Source of the DNA: Rhynchonema sp. JSB1_4
Lineage: Eukaryota; Nematoda; Chromadorea; Monhysterida; Xyalidae
Reading direction: 5' to 3'
Length of the DNA: 64,000 nucleotides
Assembly (NCBI GenBank): GCA_030248065.1
Contig: JASAMV010005148.1
Location: forward strand, 31,399-95,398
The notes under the pieces were generated by a model that did not search any database, was not told where the DNA came from, and saw only the letters and a list, made by a program, of their open reading frames with translations. The number at the start of each line of letters is the position of its first letter. Within the stretch, counting starts at the first letter, position 1. Positions 50,301 through 61,616 of this stretch are shown in pieces. The position numbers and the translations under genes are program-made.

Positions 50301-53300
50301 AGAGTGACCCGGTGAACTTGATGTGTATCCTGCGAACAACATTGGAAGATTGCCTTGCTCCAGCCAGCTGTTGTTCACTGAAATTCAATTGAGCACAACA
50401 ATACTCGCCAGTGTTGTGGCTACTTCTGAGGGGAGATACTGTACCTCGGGGCCGAAAGGGGGTAGATGCCGGGGTAGCGCACCCAGGATTTCGGGGGAAC
50501 TCATTTTGGCGGAGGCAATTTTTAGGGGGAGGTATGGTAAATTTCTAATTTCGCTGCTCATGCATTCTTACAGACGCAGGGAAACTCCCGTTCGAAGTCG
50601 AGTCAGGCAACATACTCAACACACAGTCGACAAGCCACGCAGCTGGCTCGTATGCGTTTCGAATGTTTCAGTCACACAAGCAGCGTGTGTCAGCTGCGTG
50701 GATTGTTCACTGTGTTCAGCTTGTTGCCGGCTTCGACTTCAAACGGGAGTTTCCCTGCGTCTGTAAGAATGCATGATGCAACGAAATTAGAAATTTACTA
50801 TACTGTACCGCATTAATTGCTTCGGAAATGAATTTTATGGGTTAAATTGTACATAAATCGAGTGCACAAATTTTTGCACTTTTGGTTGATCTTGGCCGAT
50901 TGCTGGCCTTTTTTTTACCAAAAATGGTACTTTTGCCCCCCCAGCCAGAGAGCACTGATACTAGCCAAAAGTCTAGGATTAAGCACTGCATTGCCCTACA
51001 ACGGGTCGGGCAGAGGAGGTCGATCGCCTTCACTGCTTAATTTTCATCCTTGGCCGGTCACTCAGGTATAGAGTGAGCCAAGACCATCATGAACCACATC
51101 TTATCAGACAGAAGCGTTTCTACTCTACGTACGAAGCCAATCAAAAATAACTGCCTTGGTGCCTTGGGTCTAAATAGAATATCGTGGAGGAGAGTGTGAT
51201 CAACACTACGCCTCACACCTGAATGATGCGCGAACATGGGTGGTGGTGGCGGTGTGTGGATTTGCGCTGCAGCCACCGGCGACTGGTGCATGTGTGCGTG
51301 TGCATGGGGGTGCTGTGGTGTGGGCGGGTTGCTGGTCAGATGTGCCGGCAGAAAGTGCATCGGACTGCCGCCGTGTGTCGGCGGGCTCGCCTGCGCCAGC
51401 TGCATCGGCTGCAAACAGGCTACGGGCATTGGACGATGACAAACACAGCAAAGATGGATGAAGAAAACGCCCACAACAAATGTAACAGCAGTGAGTTTTG
51501 ACTGAACGACGTTGAGTTGAGTTAACAAAACCAGGCAATAACAAAATACAAACGTACCGTAGCGATTGCATTGTTTGGCAGCAATATGACGGGGCTGGGC
51601 GCCGGACTGTGATAGATGGGTGTGACGGCCGGCAACAGCACCGCTGACGATGCAGGGTGCGGCGTGTCCGAGTACATTTGCACCATTGTCGCCAGACTCA
51701 GGGGCACGCCGCTGTCACGCAATACAAACATACATTGGCAGGCACTGCTCAGGCTGGCCTCATACTCGTTCAGGCCCATATTTAGGCTTGCTCCCACAAG
51801 AACTAAACCAAATATACGTAGGTCTGTTTTGTCTTGGGCTGAGGCCAACAAGGTTGGACTTCTAAGGCCTCAAGATCGCGATATACCTGTTGTATAGTAC
51901 CAACCAGTGCCCAAGTGCCAAACACGTCCGTTATCACGTGAGTGACCAACGTACCTGTCCTGCCAACTCATTGTCTCACAATTGCCGTCAACGTTCGCAT
52001 CGGCCTGTTTCTGTTGTTGCTGAATTAATTGCTCCTGGTGCTCGTTGGGCGAATCCATCTGCGGACAAATATTTTCACGATTATTTCGTAACTTTTCTGC
52101 CTAAAATATTTTTGGGGACTGAGAGCACCCTGAGTGACTGACAACACGCGTGCTGCTCTGCTCTCTGGGAAACAAGGAATCACTGCCAGGTTCGCGTGCA
52201 GTCCAACATTCAACAACAAGCAAACAAAACATGAGCCTACCAGTTCCTGTTTGTGTGCCTCGTCAACGGCTGCCGCACGCTCACTGTTCGCACCTACAAA
52301 CCGAGGTCGCGAGTTCAGAATCAGCACAACTGAATGTGGAAGCGAACAACAACAGCATCATCACATCCAACCTTGTGGTTGATGGTGTGCCGATGCGTTG
52401 GTGCTGCCCTGCGACGAACATCTGTGATCATCGAATAGATTGCGGCGAACTGAGGACGACTGCAAGAAAACATGACATCGACTGTAGGTTGTTGAGTAAT
52501 TCTGCAGTGCACAATCTTTATTGCGGCACGATCGGGGAGCGCAATGTCACGTTCACGTCAACGAATGTTCGCGAAACTGATATTAGGTCGTAATACATTG
52601 ATTTTGTGCTGTACTTTGGTGCCGGCCGACTCAATAGCGACACACGCGAGGCCACAAAACAGACAGAGGAATGTGGCAACAAGCGACACCAACCCGATTG
52701 GCATTTGAATCGTGCGCATTCGGCGCTGCTCCGTTTTGTTGCTGTTGTTGTTGCTGCCAATGCTCCTGGACGGTTTGTACGAACTTTAGATGCACTTCGC
52801 GTCTGCAATACAAACACGATCATTGACATCAATTATACCAGGACAAACCAACAACAAAATTTTGCGAAAAAAGCCAAAATCCTTCAAACGCACGATTCGT
52901 TGCTTTGCGTGACGAGCACACGAGCGCGATTGTATTTCCTCAATTCCTCGATGACGGCATGGTAGGTGGCACCGCCCGGCTCGAACCGAACCAAACATGG
53001 CGTGCCCGGCGCGAAACGTTGCCGAACATCGCGTTGATAACGATTGTACTGCTCTGCACACAACAATCGGGCTGATGCGCAAACAAAAGGATAAAAAAGA
53101 CTATGTATGACCACGAGTGCCACCATAAGCCACTGACCAGGCGTCATTCTCACTGTTTGTTTACGCACCTGAAGCATTTTGAAATGAAAACCCTGCGCCA
53201 GTAGTCCAGGTCTTTCACTCGATCACAAGTCCCGATTCATAAATGCCCAGCGATTACCTTTTCTGATTTCCTGCCAGACGTCGAACTCAATGTTGCGATA

Positions 53301-54978
53301 TAGGGACGGGTCGAGAGCTTTGCACGTTCGATACGGGAACGGAGGTCGGTCGATTGTTGTCCCATTGGTGGCGGTGGCGTGCTGATGTGACTGCGACAGC
53401 ACAATCATTTACGGGCTTGGTTTAGTGTTCGAAAATAATGACCGCAACAGTCAATTTTGCGGACAACTACTGATTTTCGCACACTATTGGAGCCTAAGAC
53501 AGCACTTCTGGTGATGATGTTGGAGCACTGGTTTTGAACATTTTTCATACAAGCGCTTTAACGCCAGCGCGAAGAATTTGTCAGACATAAAACTGATGTA
53601 TACCAGCATGCTTCGATAGCAAGATCAGGCAAAAAAATTATAGGTGTGAACAAGGGTGAGCCCCCACCTTTCCATTGCTGCCAGATGTGTCCGGCGCACT
53701 GCTGTCAGTCGAGAACTTTCGCATTCGATTCGGCCCACGCGCACGGTATTTGTTCATCGGTTGGTGTTGTTGTTGATAAGTGTTGTTGAAACAACGTCTG
53801 TTGTTGTTGTTGTGTTGTGGCGGACTGGATCGCATCAGATCGACGGCGTTGTTCAATTGGTCCACCTCGAAGCCCATCGATTTGTAGAGCATTTCGTAGG
53901 CCAATGCTGAATGAAAAGTTGGAGGATATCATTTTGAAAACTTAATGAATAGGCAAATTCAGTACGTCAGACAGTAGTGAGTGAGTGACTAATGTTGGTT
54001 AGATCAGTGCAATCAGATCAGACCAGGTCGATGATCAAATTTCATTGATAACAGATCAAATCAGATTAGATTTTATGCGAAACTCGAGCCGAAGTGAGGG
54101 ACAGACAACTGCAAACACGCGTACACTGGCATATTCCCATTTTGTCGTATTGATGTCGATTGTACACGCCGTCGTAGTGTCCTCCCCGCGATTCGCACAG
54201 AAACACTTTGTTCGCAAATCGATTGCCGGTCGGCATATTGGGCGATTGACCGATGTCGCGGTAGATGATCACATCGCGTCTGATAATGAATGATACATAA
54301 GACTTGTGTTTAGGCATTGGAAAACGTTTGTGAAAAGTTGGGGAATGATTTACGGATTACTTCGACGCCTAGTGTGCCAACAGCGTTGAGAAAAATTATC
54401 GAGGCTAGAGGTTTGAGCAGCCAAAAGACTGTGTAGCAGTGCTTTATTTAGTTTTTTATAAATGTTAGCAATTTTTATAATAATAGAGTAGTCTAAAGAC
54501 AACACCAGAACCATCAATAAAAAGGATAAGTACACAAAGCTCCGCAATGTGCACCAACCAACAAAGCAGAACCACAACCAACTGAAACAAATTCGAAATG
54601 GCCCAGAGCTGCGCATCAATTAGATCCAAATGCGCGAATCGATCAGGAAACAACGATAAGTAGCGATCGACATGATATCGTACCATGGCGTGCCATCGCT
54701 GGGTGAAATAAATCTGTGAAAAAACCACTTTCGGTTTCAGTCATTAGAAGCATTATGCTGCAGTCCATTGTTTATAAAACACGATCGGGATCTGAACAAT
54801 AATTTTCACCGCAGACGTGCACGTCAGATCGACAGACGCTCACCTGCTCGGACACGGCGCGAAACAGACTGGAATTGTCCTGAGCGATCGGCTTGCGGAC
54901 CATTCCCAATCGCGCTAAATATTCGTCCATCGCATCGCCCCGACAATAACGTCGATATTTGGTGGTGCTGCCGGCCAT
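47327..54978 (-). CDS. OTUD4: OTUD4-like OTU-domain protein with Tudor domain
   Basis: About 731 aa (human OTUD4 about 1114). Exons: 54844-54978 (ATG), 54583-54713, 54125-54279, 53668-53906, 53258-53390, 52894-53053, 52690-52802, 52241-52293, 51955-52058, 51558-51786, 51219-51408, 48786-48892, 48630-48720, 48289-48417, 47531-47680, 47327-47403. Phases agree throughout. Seen: [12 protein letters not shown] site D-N-S-S-L-F-R-A (Asp34; Ser37 at the catalytic Cys position), [13 protein letters not shown] with the catalytic His at about 123, [24 protein letters not shown], a Tudor-like segment (about 275-317), Gln- and Pro/His-rich linkers, and the C-terminal L-R-Y-F-Y-N-L-G block matching human L-R-F-F-F-N-L-G. 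Human OTUD4 is a deubiquitinase that binds RNA-protein granules. Drosophila Otu, of the same type, also has Ser at this site. The exons at 48.6-48.9 kb are the least certain. Confidence 0.94.
50537..50798. repeat. Foldback element in an OTUD4 intron
   Basis: GTAAATTTCTAATTTCG...GCATTCTTACAGACGCAGGG... is mirrored by ...CCCTGCGTCTGTAAGAATGC...CGAAATTAGAAATTTAC; arms are about 75 bp. The centre holds a second, weaker inverted pair (ACACAGT...CCACGCAGCTG / CAGCTGCGTGG...CACTGTGT). The left flank (50431-50536) is G-rich like the 28-31 kb repeats. Confidence 0.82.
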
Positions 54979-55454
54979 TGGGATTGATCAGCAAGCGCCG
55001 GTATTCACCTGTGAACAGAAATTACGGACTTGGACAGAAGATGATGTGACAGATGCAGGCATACACCACGACATTCAGATGCAACCGGAAATGCACTAAA
55101 CAGGGGAATTTCCCAGACCGAATTATCTCATTATCACAAATCACAAAACAACAACACAGACACGGGAGTTGAGAAAAGAAAGATTAGAAATTCAAACATG
55201 GAGGGAACGGAAAGTAAGCGGACGCACAGATTAGAACTGCGACTGAGGACGAACACACAAACATCAACCATCATACACGATTTTTGAATGTTTCATCAGC
55301 TTTATGCAGCAGAATGTAACCTCATATTCATGGATAAACAACAATACCAACAACAGTGCAGATATTTGTGCTTCAGAAACGCACCCGAATATAGCAGGGA
55401 GAATCAGCAATAATGGTGTAATGATTACAGAACGAGGTGACACACAATCACGAA
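54979..55454. other. 476-bp gap between the NADAR gene stop and the OTUD4 start
   Basis: No coding sequence. A good 3' splice site on the minus strand (TTTCTGTTCACAG at about 55010) lies roughly 35 nt before the OTUD4 ATG, consistent with a 5' UTR intron or a trans-splice acceptor. Confidence 0.5.
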
Positions 55455-58400
55455 TCAATGCGAGCCGGGTCGTGCATTCGGCGTGACGTTGGACGCAGCG
55501 AACGTGACGCTGGCGAGTGCATCAAACGCGGTCGTTGCAGTTGTGGTCGGCGTGGGCGTGCTGAAGAAACTGAATGGCGCACCGACAGGCGGCGGCGGAT
55601 GGCGAACATCGATCGACGGCATTGTTGACGGTGGTATCACGAACGGAGCATTCGAGTCCTGGTCTAAGCCCGGTCGTTGTTGTTGGGGGCCAGTCTGAGT
55701 CGAGAGCGACGACGCAAACGACAGTGGGAATGGCTGATCGAATGGTTGTGTCTGTGTGACAGATGGTGGCGTTGGCGACCTGGCCACCGGCCAGCCCACC
55801 TTGGTGAACACGACCGGTGGTGCTGAATACGTGATGACGCTCTCGGTCGTGGTGGTGGTGGCGGCCGTGCTCGTGCCAGCAACCGATGTGTTCGGCTCAG
55901 ACTGGGAACTCGTGGGGGTCATTGTGGATGGATAATCGGCTGATGATGCACCTGCAATCGCAAAGTAAGATGACTCAAATGCTCATCTCTAATTCCTCCA
56001 TAACGGCTCCAATATCCCCACCAGCAGCTACATCCGCGTTCTTCTGTTGTTCTGCGAGCTCAGCAGCAGCGACGGCGGCTTGCTCTTCTTCCTCTTTCTT
56101 CTTCTTTTCCCTCTCTTCCTCCTCCCGCTCCTCCTTCTCAGCCTTTTCCAGCAATTCCGTCATTGTTCGCTTCAGTTCGCGAACGCGATCGATTTCGGTG
56201 CGCAGAAAGCTGCAACAATCAGTTGGATTGTTGAAAGATAATTGAGCAAAGCCATTTTGGGGTGACCGAGAGAATTTGAGCAAAAAACTACCGAAATCCG
56301 AAACGCGAGTAACCATGATCAGGATCCCGCACTTGTAAACACAGATAAGACCCGTTGTTGTTCGAAAAGTCCACAAAATGGCCAAAACAGCGCATCGCCG
56401 ACTAACGCAATTTTCTTGTCCTGCACTTGTTTGGCTTCGGTCATGTGCCGCAATCGCACAACCACCGTCATCACCATGTTTCGCAATTGAAATTCATCCA
56501 AGTCATCCAAATCAGCATGCGGATCGGTCGCTGCCTGAATCATCAAGTTCAATTGTTGTTGGCAAGTGGGCAACGGCCTGATAGTGTATCAAACACGAAA
56601 TAGGGAATTGAAACATCTGATAGTTCAATATTCCACTCGTGGTTTCGGCGTTCAACAGTTCCTCAAGCAAACCGCTTTTCAACTAACAACTGCTTGGTTT
56701 CGAACAAAAGAACCACTGCGATGGCCGTGGCCTTTTTGGCAGCGTTGTTCTGTGCTGTGCTCTAGTGCATTTCCCTGTGTGCCACAAATAAACCGCAATC
56801 AACGGTCACCTGATTTTGCTGTGCCTCGCTGTCGGCCGTCTGTTCGTCGGATGCGGGCAGCGCCGAACTCGGCACCGGTGGTCGGAACTGCACTCTCGCC
56901 CACAAGTCGTCGTCTTCGGCACGTTTCGCTGCCACCGACAACGGCGCTGTGCGTGAATGGGGGAATAGCATTGTTTTGCAGTTGCATGTTCACAGTTCAG
57001 TTGTAAAGTCAACAATCCACGCGAGCATGAGCCCCCAGAAATATTGCACACACACAAACAATTGAGGTCAGCACGCTGGAACTGGTGATCATGTCATGCC
57101 CATGCCCCTCATACCCTCGCCAACCATAGTTCTTGCTCGCGTGGATTCGACTTTAAATGCCTAAGCCTGGGCGATCAGTCCGGATGACAAATTATTAATT
57201 TCGGACAAGGTCGTTATATCGCTCGCAAACACAAAGCAAAAGCCAATATTGAATCATCCAACCCCTAACTGCCAACTCACAGATCCAGACCGAGGCGTGG
57301 TAGTCGGGCAGATCAGCTGGCGCGAAGTAGCTGTACAAATCCATCGCTTCCGAGATTGCATCTGAGCACATATTGAAAAAATGCACACAGGCACCATAAA
57401 AATATTAGAAACAAACGTCAAAATCGAAAACGTGCCTGATCCGAGCATTTCGTCGGCGGTCATGTCCATTTCGGGCAGATTGTGCGGCAGAATGCCACGT
57501 GACATGAACTCGCGTCGCAGCTCGACCAACAACAGACCCAGTCGATTGCCACCAAGGAATGCCGGTCGTCGAGCCAATGGAGCGTTGCACATCTGTGATC
57601 ATAGCTGGTCAAGTCACTTATAATGGTTTCAGCACAAAGAATCATCTTCTAATAAATTATTATCAGTCAATTCAGCTAACAGCAACCGGTGAACTATGTG
57701 TTGTGCGACACGTCAGTTCTCAGCAATTCTCTGCACACACGAATATTGATCAGCAAGTTCATCAATAATGGCAAAACGAACATTTCTGACAAATTGACAT
57801 CAATTATTACCAAACATCACCATGTGTCCCAGTCACTCACATGCGTCAAATGTTGCGTGCTGACACGTGCAATGTCCATCCAGAGTCTCAAGTCGGCCTC
57901 CCGCATCCCGATCGACCATTCGGCCGTCGCAGTCATGTATCGTTGACAGAGCACCATCAGTGAATCACCCGTGTCGAGCAGTGCGCGCAGATGCGACGGG
58001 TTCTGCTCGAAACGCGCACGATAGCCGCGACGGTACGCCTGTGTGTGTATGACAATGACCAGCTGTTCCATTCAGAAACGGGGAGGCTACACATTATCTC
58101 TACCCGGTAGATCTTATTCGTTCTTTATTCATTTACAGCGTTTGTGGCTTGATCTTGAATGTTTGTGTTTCTTTTGACAAGTATTTTAATTGTGGCTGCT
58201 TCTAAATCAATAGCTTTTAATCTGTTTAGCGATTGCTCTATGTGAAACATTTTCGTCAACTTTTCTTTTAGCATGAGTCAGCGATGAGCTGCACTCACGC
58301 ACGAAACAGTGAACAGCCTAGAAGCTTGCTTTTCCAACACCATGTAGATGAACAAAATCGTTATAAAGTAACCAAGTTCGCACCCAAAAATCAATGAGCT

Positions 58401-61400
58401 TTGGTCAAAAATTTACAAATTACAGAAAACATTCAAGGCTGTTTTCTGGATTTGCACAATCAGATCATGTAGAGTAAAATAACGAGAAAATCAACCCCTC
58501 CCCACCTCGAGCGTTTCGCCGAATTCCCAGGCAAATAATTTGTCGACAGGCGGAAAATGGTGCGCGAACTCTTGCGCCCAAAGGGCGGCCACTTCGTTGT
58601 TGCTCGTCGCATCGCGCATTTCGTCGATCCTCGGCGTTTTCATGCAGAAAAATCTGCAACAATTGCTGATTCATTGAAGATGAAATTGGGCATGAAAATA
58701 TTCATAAATTAACGAATAAACAAAAAATACATTCACCGAAATGAGCACAACAAATACAACAGAGTGCAAAAGACAACACTAAGCCTTTACACCTCATCGG
58801 AAAGAATACGGTTACCATGCGTCCAACCAAATGATAACCTCCACGCTCAAGAACGAACCTAACAGCCTCGGATCGGACATAATGTTCGACGCTGTTGTAC
58901 TCGATCTCACCAACTTTGAATGTGGCTGGATAAATCGAATGGAACACACTTGATGGAGAGAAGCACAGCATCTGAAACATTAAATTATGGTATAGTCCGT
59001 CCTCGCTGTGTCCTTTGTGTGCTGCTGGCCCTTGTTCCCTTCCTCCCGTTCTAGAAGGGTTGAGTTTTCGAAAATTATTTTTTGCTCCTAAATTTTGTTT
59101 ATGAAATCGACGTGTTTTATCCATTTTAATTTAATTTAATCTTAAATTTGATCGAATTCAATCTTTTTCGACCATTTTATTAGTTTTTTTTCAAATCGGT
59201 CCCTCAATTTCTCTTTCTTAGAACGTGGAGGAAGGGAACAAACCAGCCAGCAGCAACACAAAGTGCCATGAGCTGGTGGACGGACTGTACGTTACCTATG
59301 GTTCGTCTCGTGCACATGCTTGCAACACCAAACGTACGTGCGATGATTGTTGTGCGGTAAACCAGGCGACATTCGGCGCAAACATCAATCTCAGGTTGCT
59401 GTCGGCCAGGTCCTGTTCCTAAAACACACATCGAATTTTTAATCCTCTGCCAAACAACCAAATGCCATCTCCCAAAATGCCAGACTGCAAGCAGCGCACC
59501 GGATCAGCTTCAGTCAACAGCCGTTCCCTGAGTTGCATCAACATGGTGCCCGTTTTGTTCTTGCCAAAATGCGCCAATGCGATCGGATAGTCGTCGTCAC
59601 CCAGCATCCAGTTGAGCATCACTTTCGACGACATGTACTTTTTGGACAGCACATGCTGCACCTCGGTCTCGTCGGTGCCAATCGACCAATCCTGCGTACC
59701 ACAATGACATTTGGGAAATGATCAAACAGTTTGGTCATCGCATTTGTCTTCGTCGTTTGTGACTTTTAAAACTCCAACAAAAGCTATTTCCTTATGCTTT
59801 ACAGATTGTTCGAATGATCTTTATCCCATGCCAAGTCCATGCCATAGCGCTTGTCCGCACAAAATTGATACAGCCCTAACCCATGTCAGGTATTTTGATG
59901 GCTAATGCGCTCTCGATACCGACCTGATCAAACGATGGATGTGTTTCAATGAGCACTGCCTGTCCGGTGGCCAGCAGCAGGCGTCTGACGGTCGGGAATT
60001 GCTTCACTTTCGCCTCCATCGCTGTCGCGTACCATTTCGTCATCTTTTTCCACACTCGATTCACTCTCTTTTCCTGCAAATAATTGTGGCCGACTTGGTT
60101 TGGATCAAACATTCCCAGCATTTCTTCCCTTGTAACAAACGCGCACAGTCTCAGCATTTTCACTATGACAGTCCAAGTCAACGGTCTTTATTGTGACCGA
60201 AAACCCGTCAATAATCTAGCAACCACAGCAACTCGTTTCGAAAACAATAACTATCGTGATCAAAACTATCGTACCAATTCACGATCCAGTCACAAAAAAC
60301 AGTAGATTGTAGGTGGATAATTAAGCTCACCTTCACTTTCTTTGCATCGACCGCGGCCGACGTGCATTTAGCGGCCACTTGCCACACAATGCCCGGGTCT
60401 ACTGTACATCGCAATTTGTGCACGTCATTGGTGTCGAGTTTGAGTTTTCGGCACAATTTCTCGTACACGTAATGTTCGACGGATCGATAGGAGCATTTCC
60501 GCACGAAAAACGGTGTGGCGTAGTTGTTGCTCAACGGACGAAAGATGCCCGTCAGCGATAGAAACTGATCGTTGACTGTCAAACCAAATGTTTCATTGGC
60601 TTGGGGCTCGCGCAGCGAACGGGCCCGTTGCGTGCGGATAGATTCACGTAATGTCATCAGAAACAGCCCCAGTTTGTTGCGGCCGATCATCAGGTCGGGA
60701 CACGACAGAGGGTTTTGTATCTGAAATATTCGCAACAGCAAGTTGTATGATTTGATATTACTAACGCGCAGTGTCTTTCAGCGCACTGTCATAGTTTACA
60801 TTACACGTTATAATGAGCAATTCATTCCAGGAAACAGCAACGCACATCCCACCACCCAAGTCATTGGTTGTCAGCAACAAAGAATGCAACGCACCCATTG
60901 CAACAACATGGACGACTGAATGCCCTTCTGCTGTCGCCACAATTTGAACGTGTTCTCGTCCATTCCAATGCCAAAATCGGTGTCGTGCGGATCGCACACA
61001 ATCAACAGCGCATCGCCCGTCAACAGCAGACATTTCTCGAACATAGAATCGCACGATAGGCGCAAACGCAGGCCTGGACTCACACGCCAAATTATATTTT
61101 CTAACCAAAACGCACCAAGAAAAACAGCACTACGCTCGTCCTTTCACCCTGGGCGATAATATTTCTAAGAGTTTTGCTTTAGCCGTTCGTGAATGTGACA
61201 ATTGGTTCGAGGGCGGAGCTCTATCCCTCAATTTAGGTTTTTTTTCATTTTCACCGCTGGGAATATTCAGCCAACCTTTGTAAATGTACGATTCGCGACA
61301 GGCACGCAGGTAATCATGCAGTTTGTCGAATGTGACACCGGGCGGCATGTGACATTTGATTATGTCCAGTGCCACACTGCCCACCTGTCCAACATTTGAG

Positions 61401-61616
61401 TGTTTGTTTGCAAAATGTTTCATTGAATATACGAACCAAGCCAACCGTGAGGCTGGGTGCCTTGACCACGTGCTCAATTTGGTGGTACAGACCGAGTTGT
61501 AGCAGCATCTGCACGTACGCAAAGTGATCAACGGACGGGAACTCAACGTTTCCATCTTTGATTGTGAACGCATAACCGCTGTGCAACGGATCTTGCTGGT
61601 TGCCGACGAGCAGAAT
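55455..61616 (-). CDS. Triple NADAR-domain protein (YbiA-like superfamily), 5' end open
   Basis: About 990 aa seen. Exons: 61446-61616, 61276-61384, 60895-61073, 60331-60720, 59924-60073, 59500-59691, 59338-59418, 58816-58971, 58506-58653, 57841-58038, 57436-57592, 57281-57361, 56810-56946, 56389-56534, 56022-56209, 55455-55951. Three modules each show F/Y-x-S-V-[DE]-H-[FY], a [LA]-T-G-x-[AS] core followed by D/E-x-x-x-G-[MT], and N-[KR]-x-G-x-x-L-[MV]-x-L-R: module 1 61616-60600, module 2 60600-59500, module 3 58971-57436. The tail is a Lys/Glu coiled-coil stretch (56022-56209), then a Ser/Thr/Pro-rich end. NADAR proteins act on NAD/ADP-ribose-type substrates: bacterial members cleave N-glycosidic bonds or reverse ADP-ribosylation. 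The activity here is inference. Junction 58816-to-58653 is out of phase, and the 57436 donor appears to be GC. The first exon seen begins in phase 0; a candidate upstream exon ends at a strong GTAAGT donor at 61766. Confidence 0.86.
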
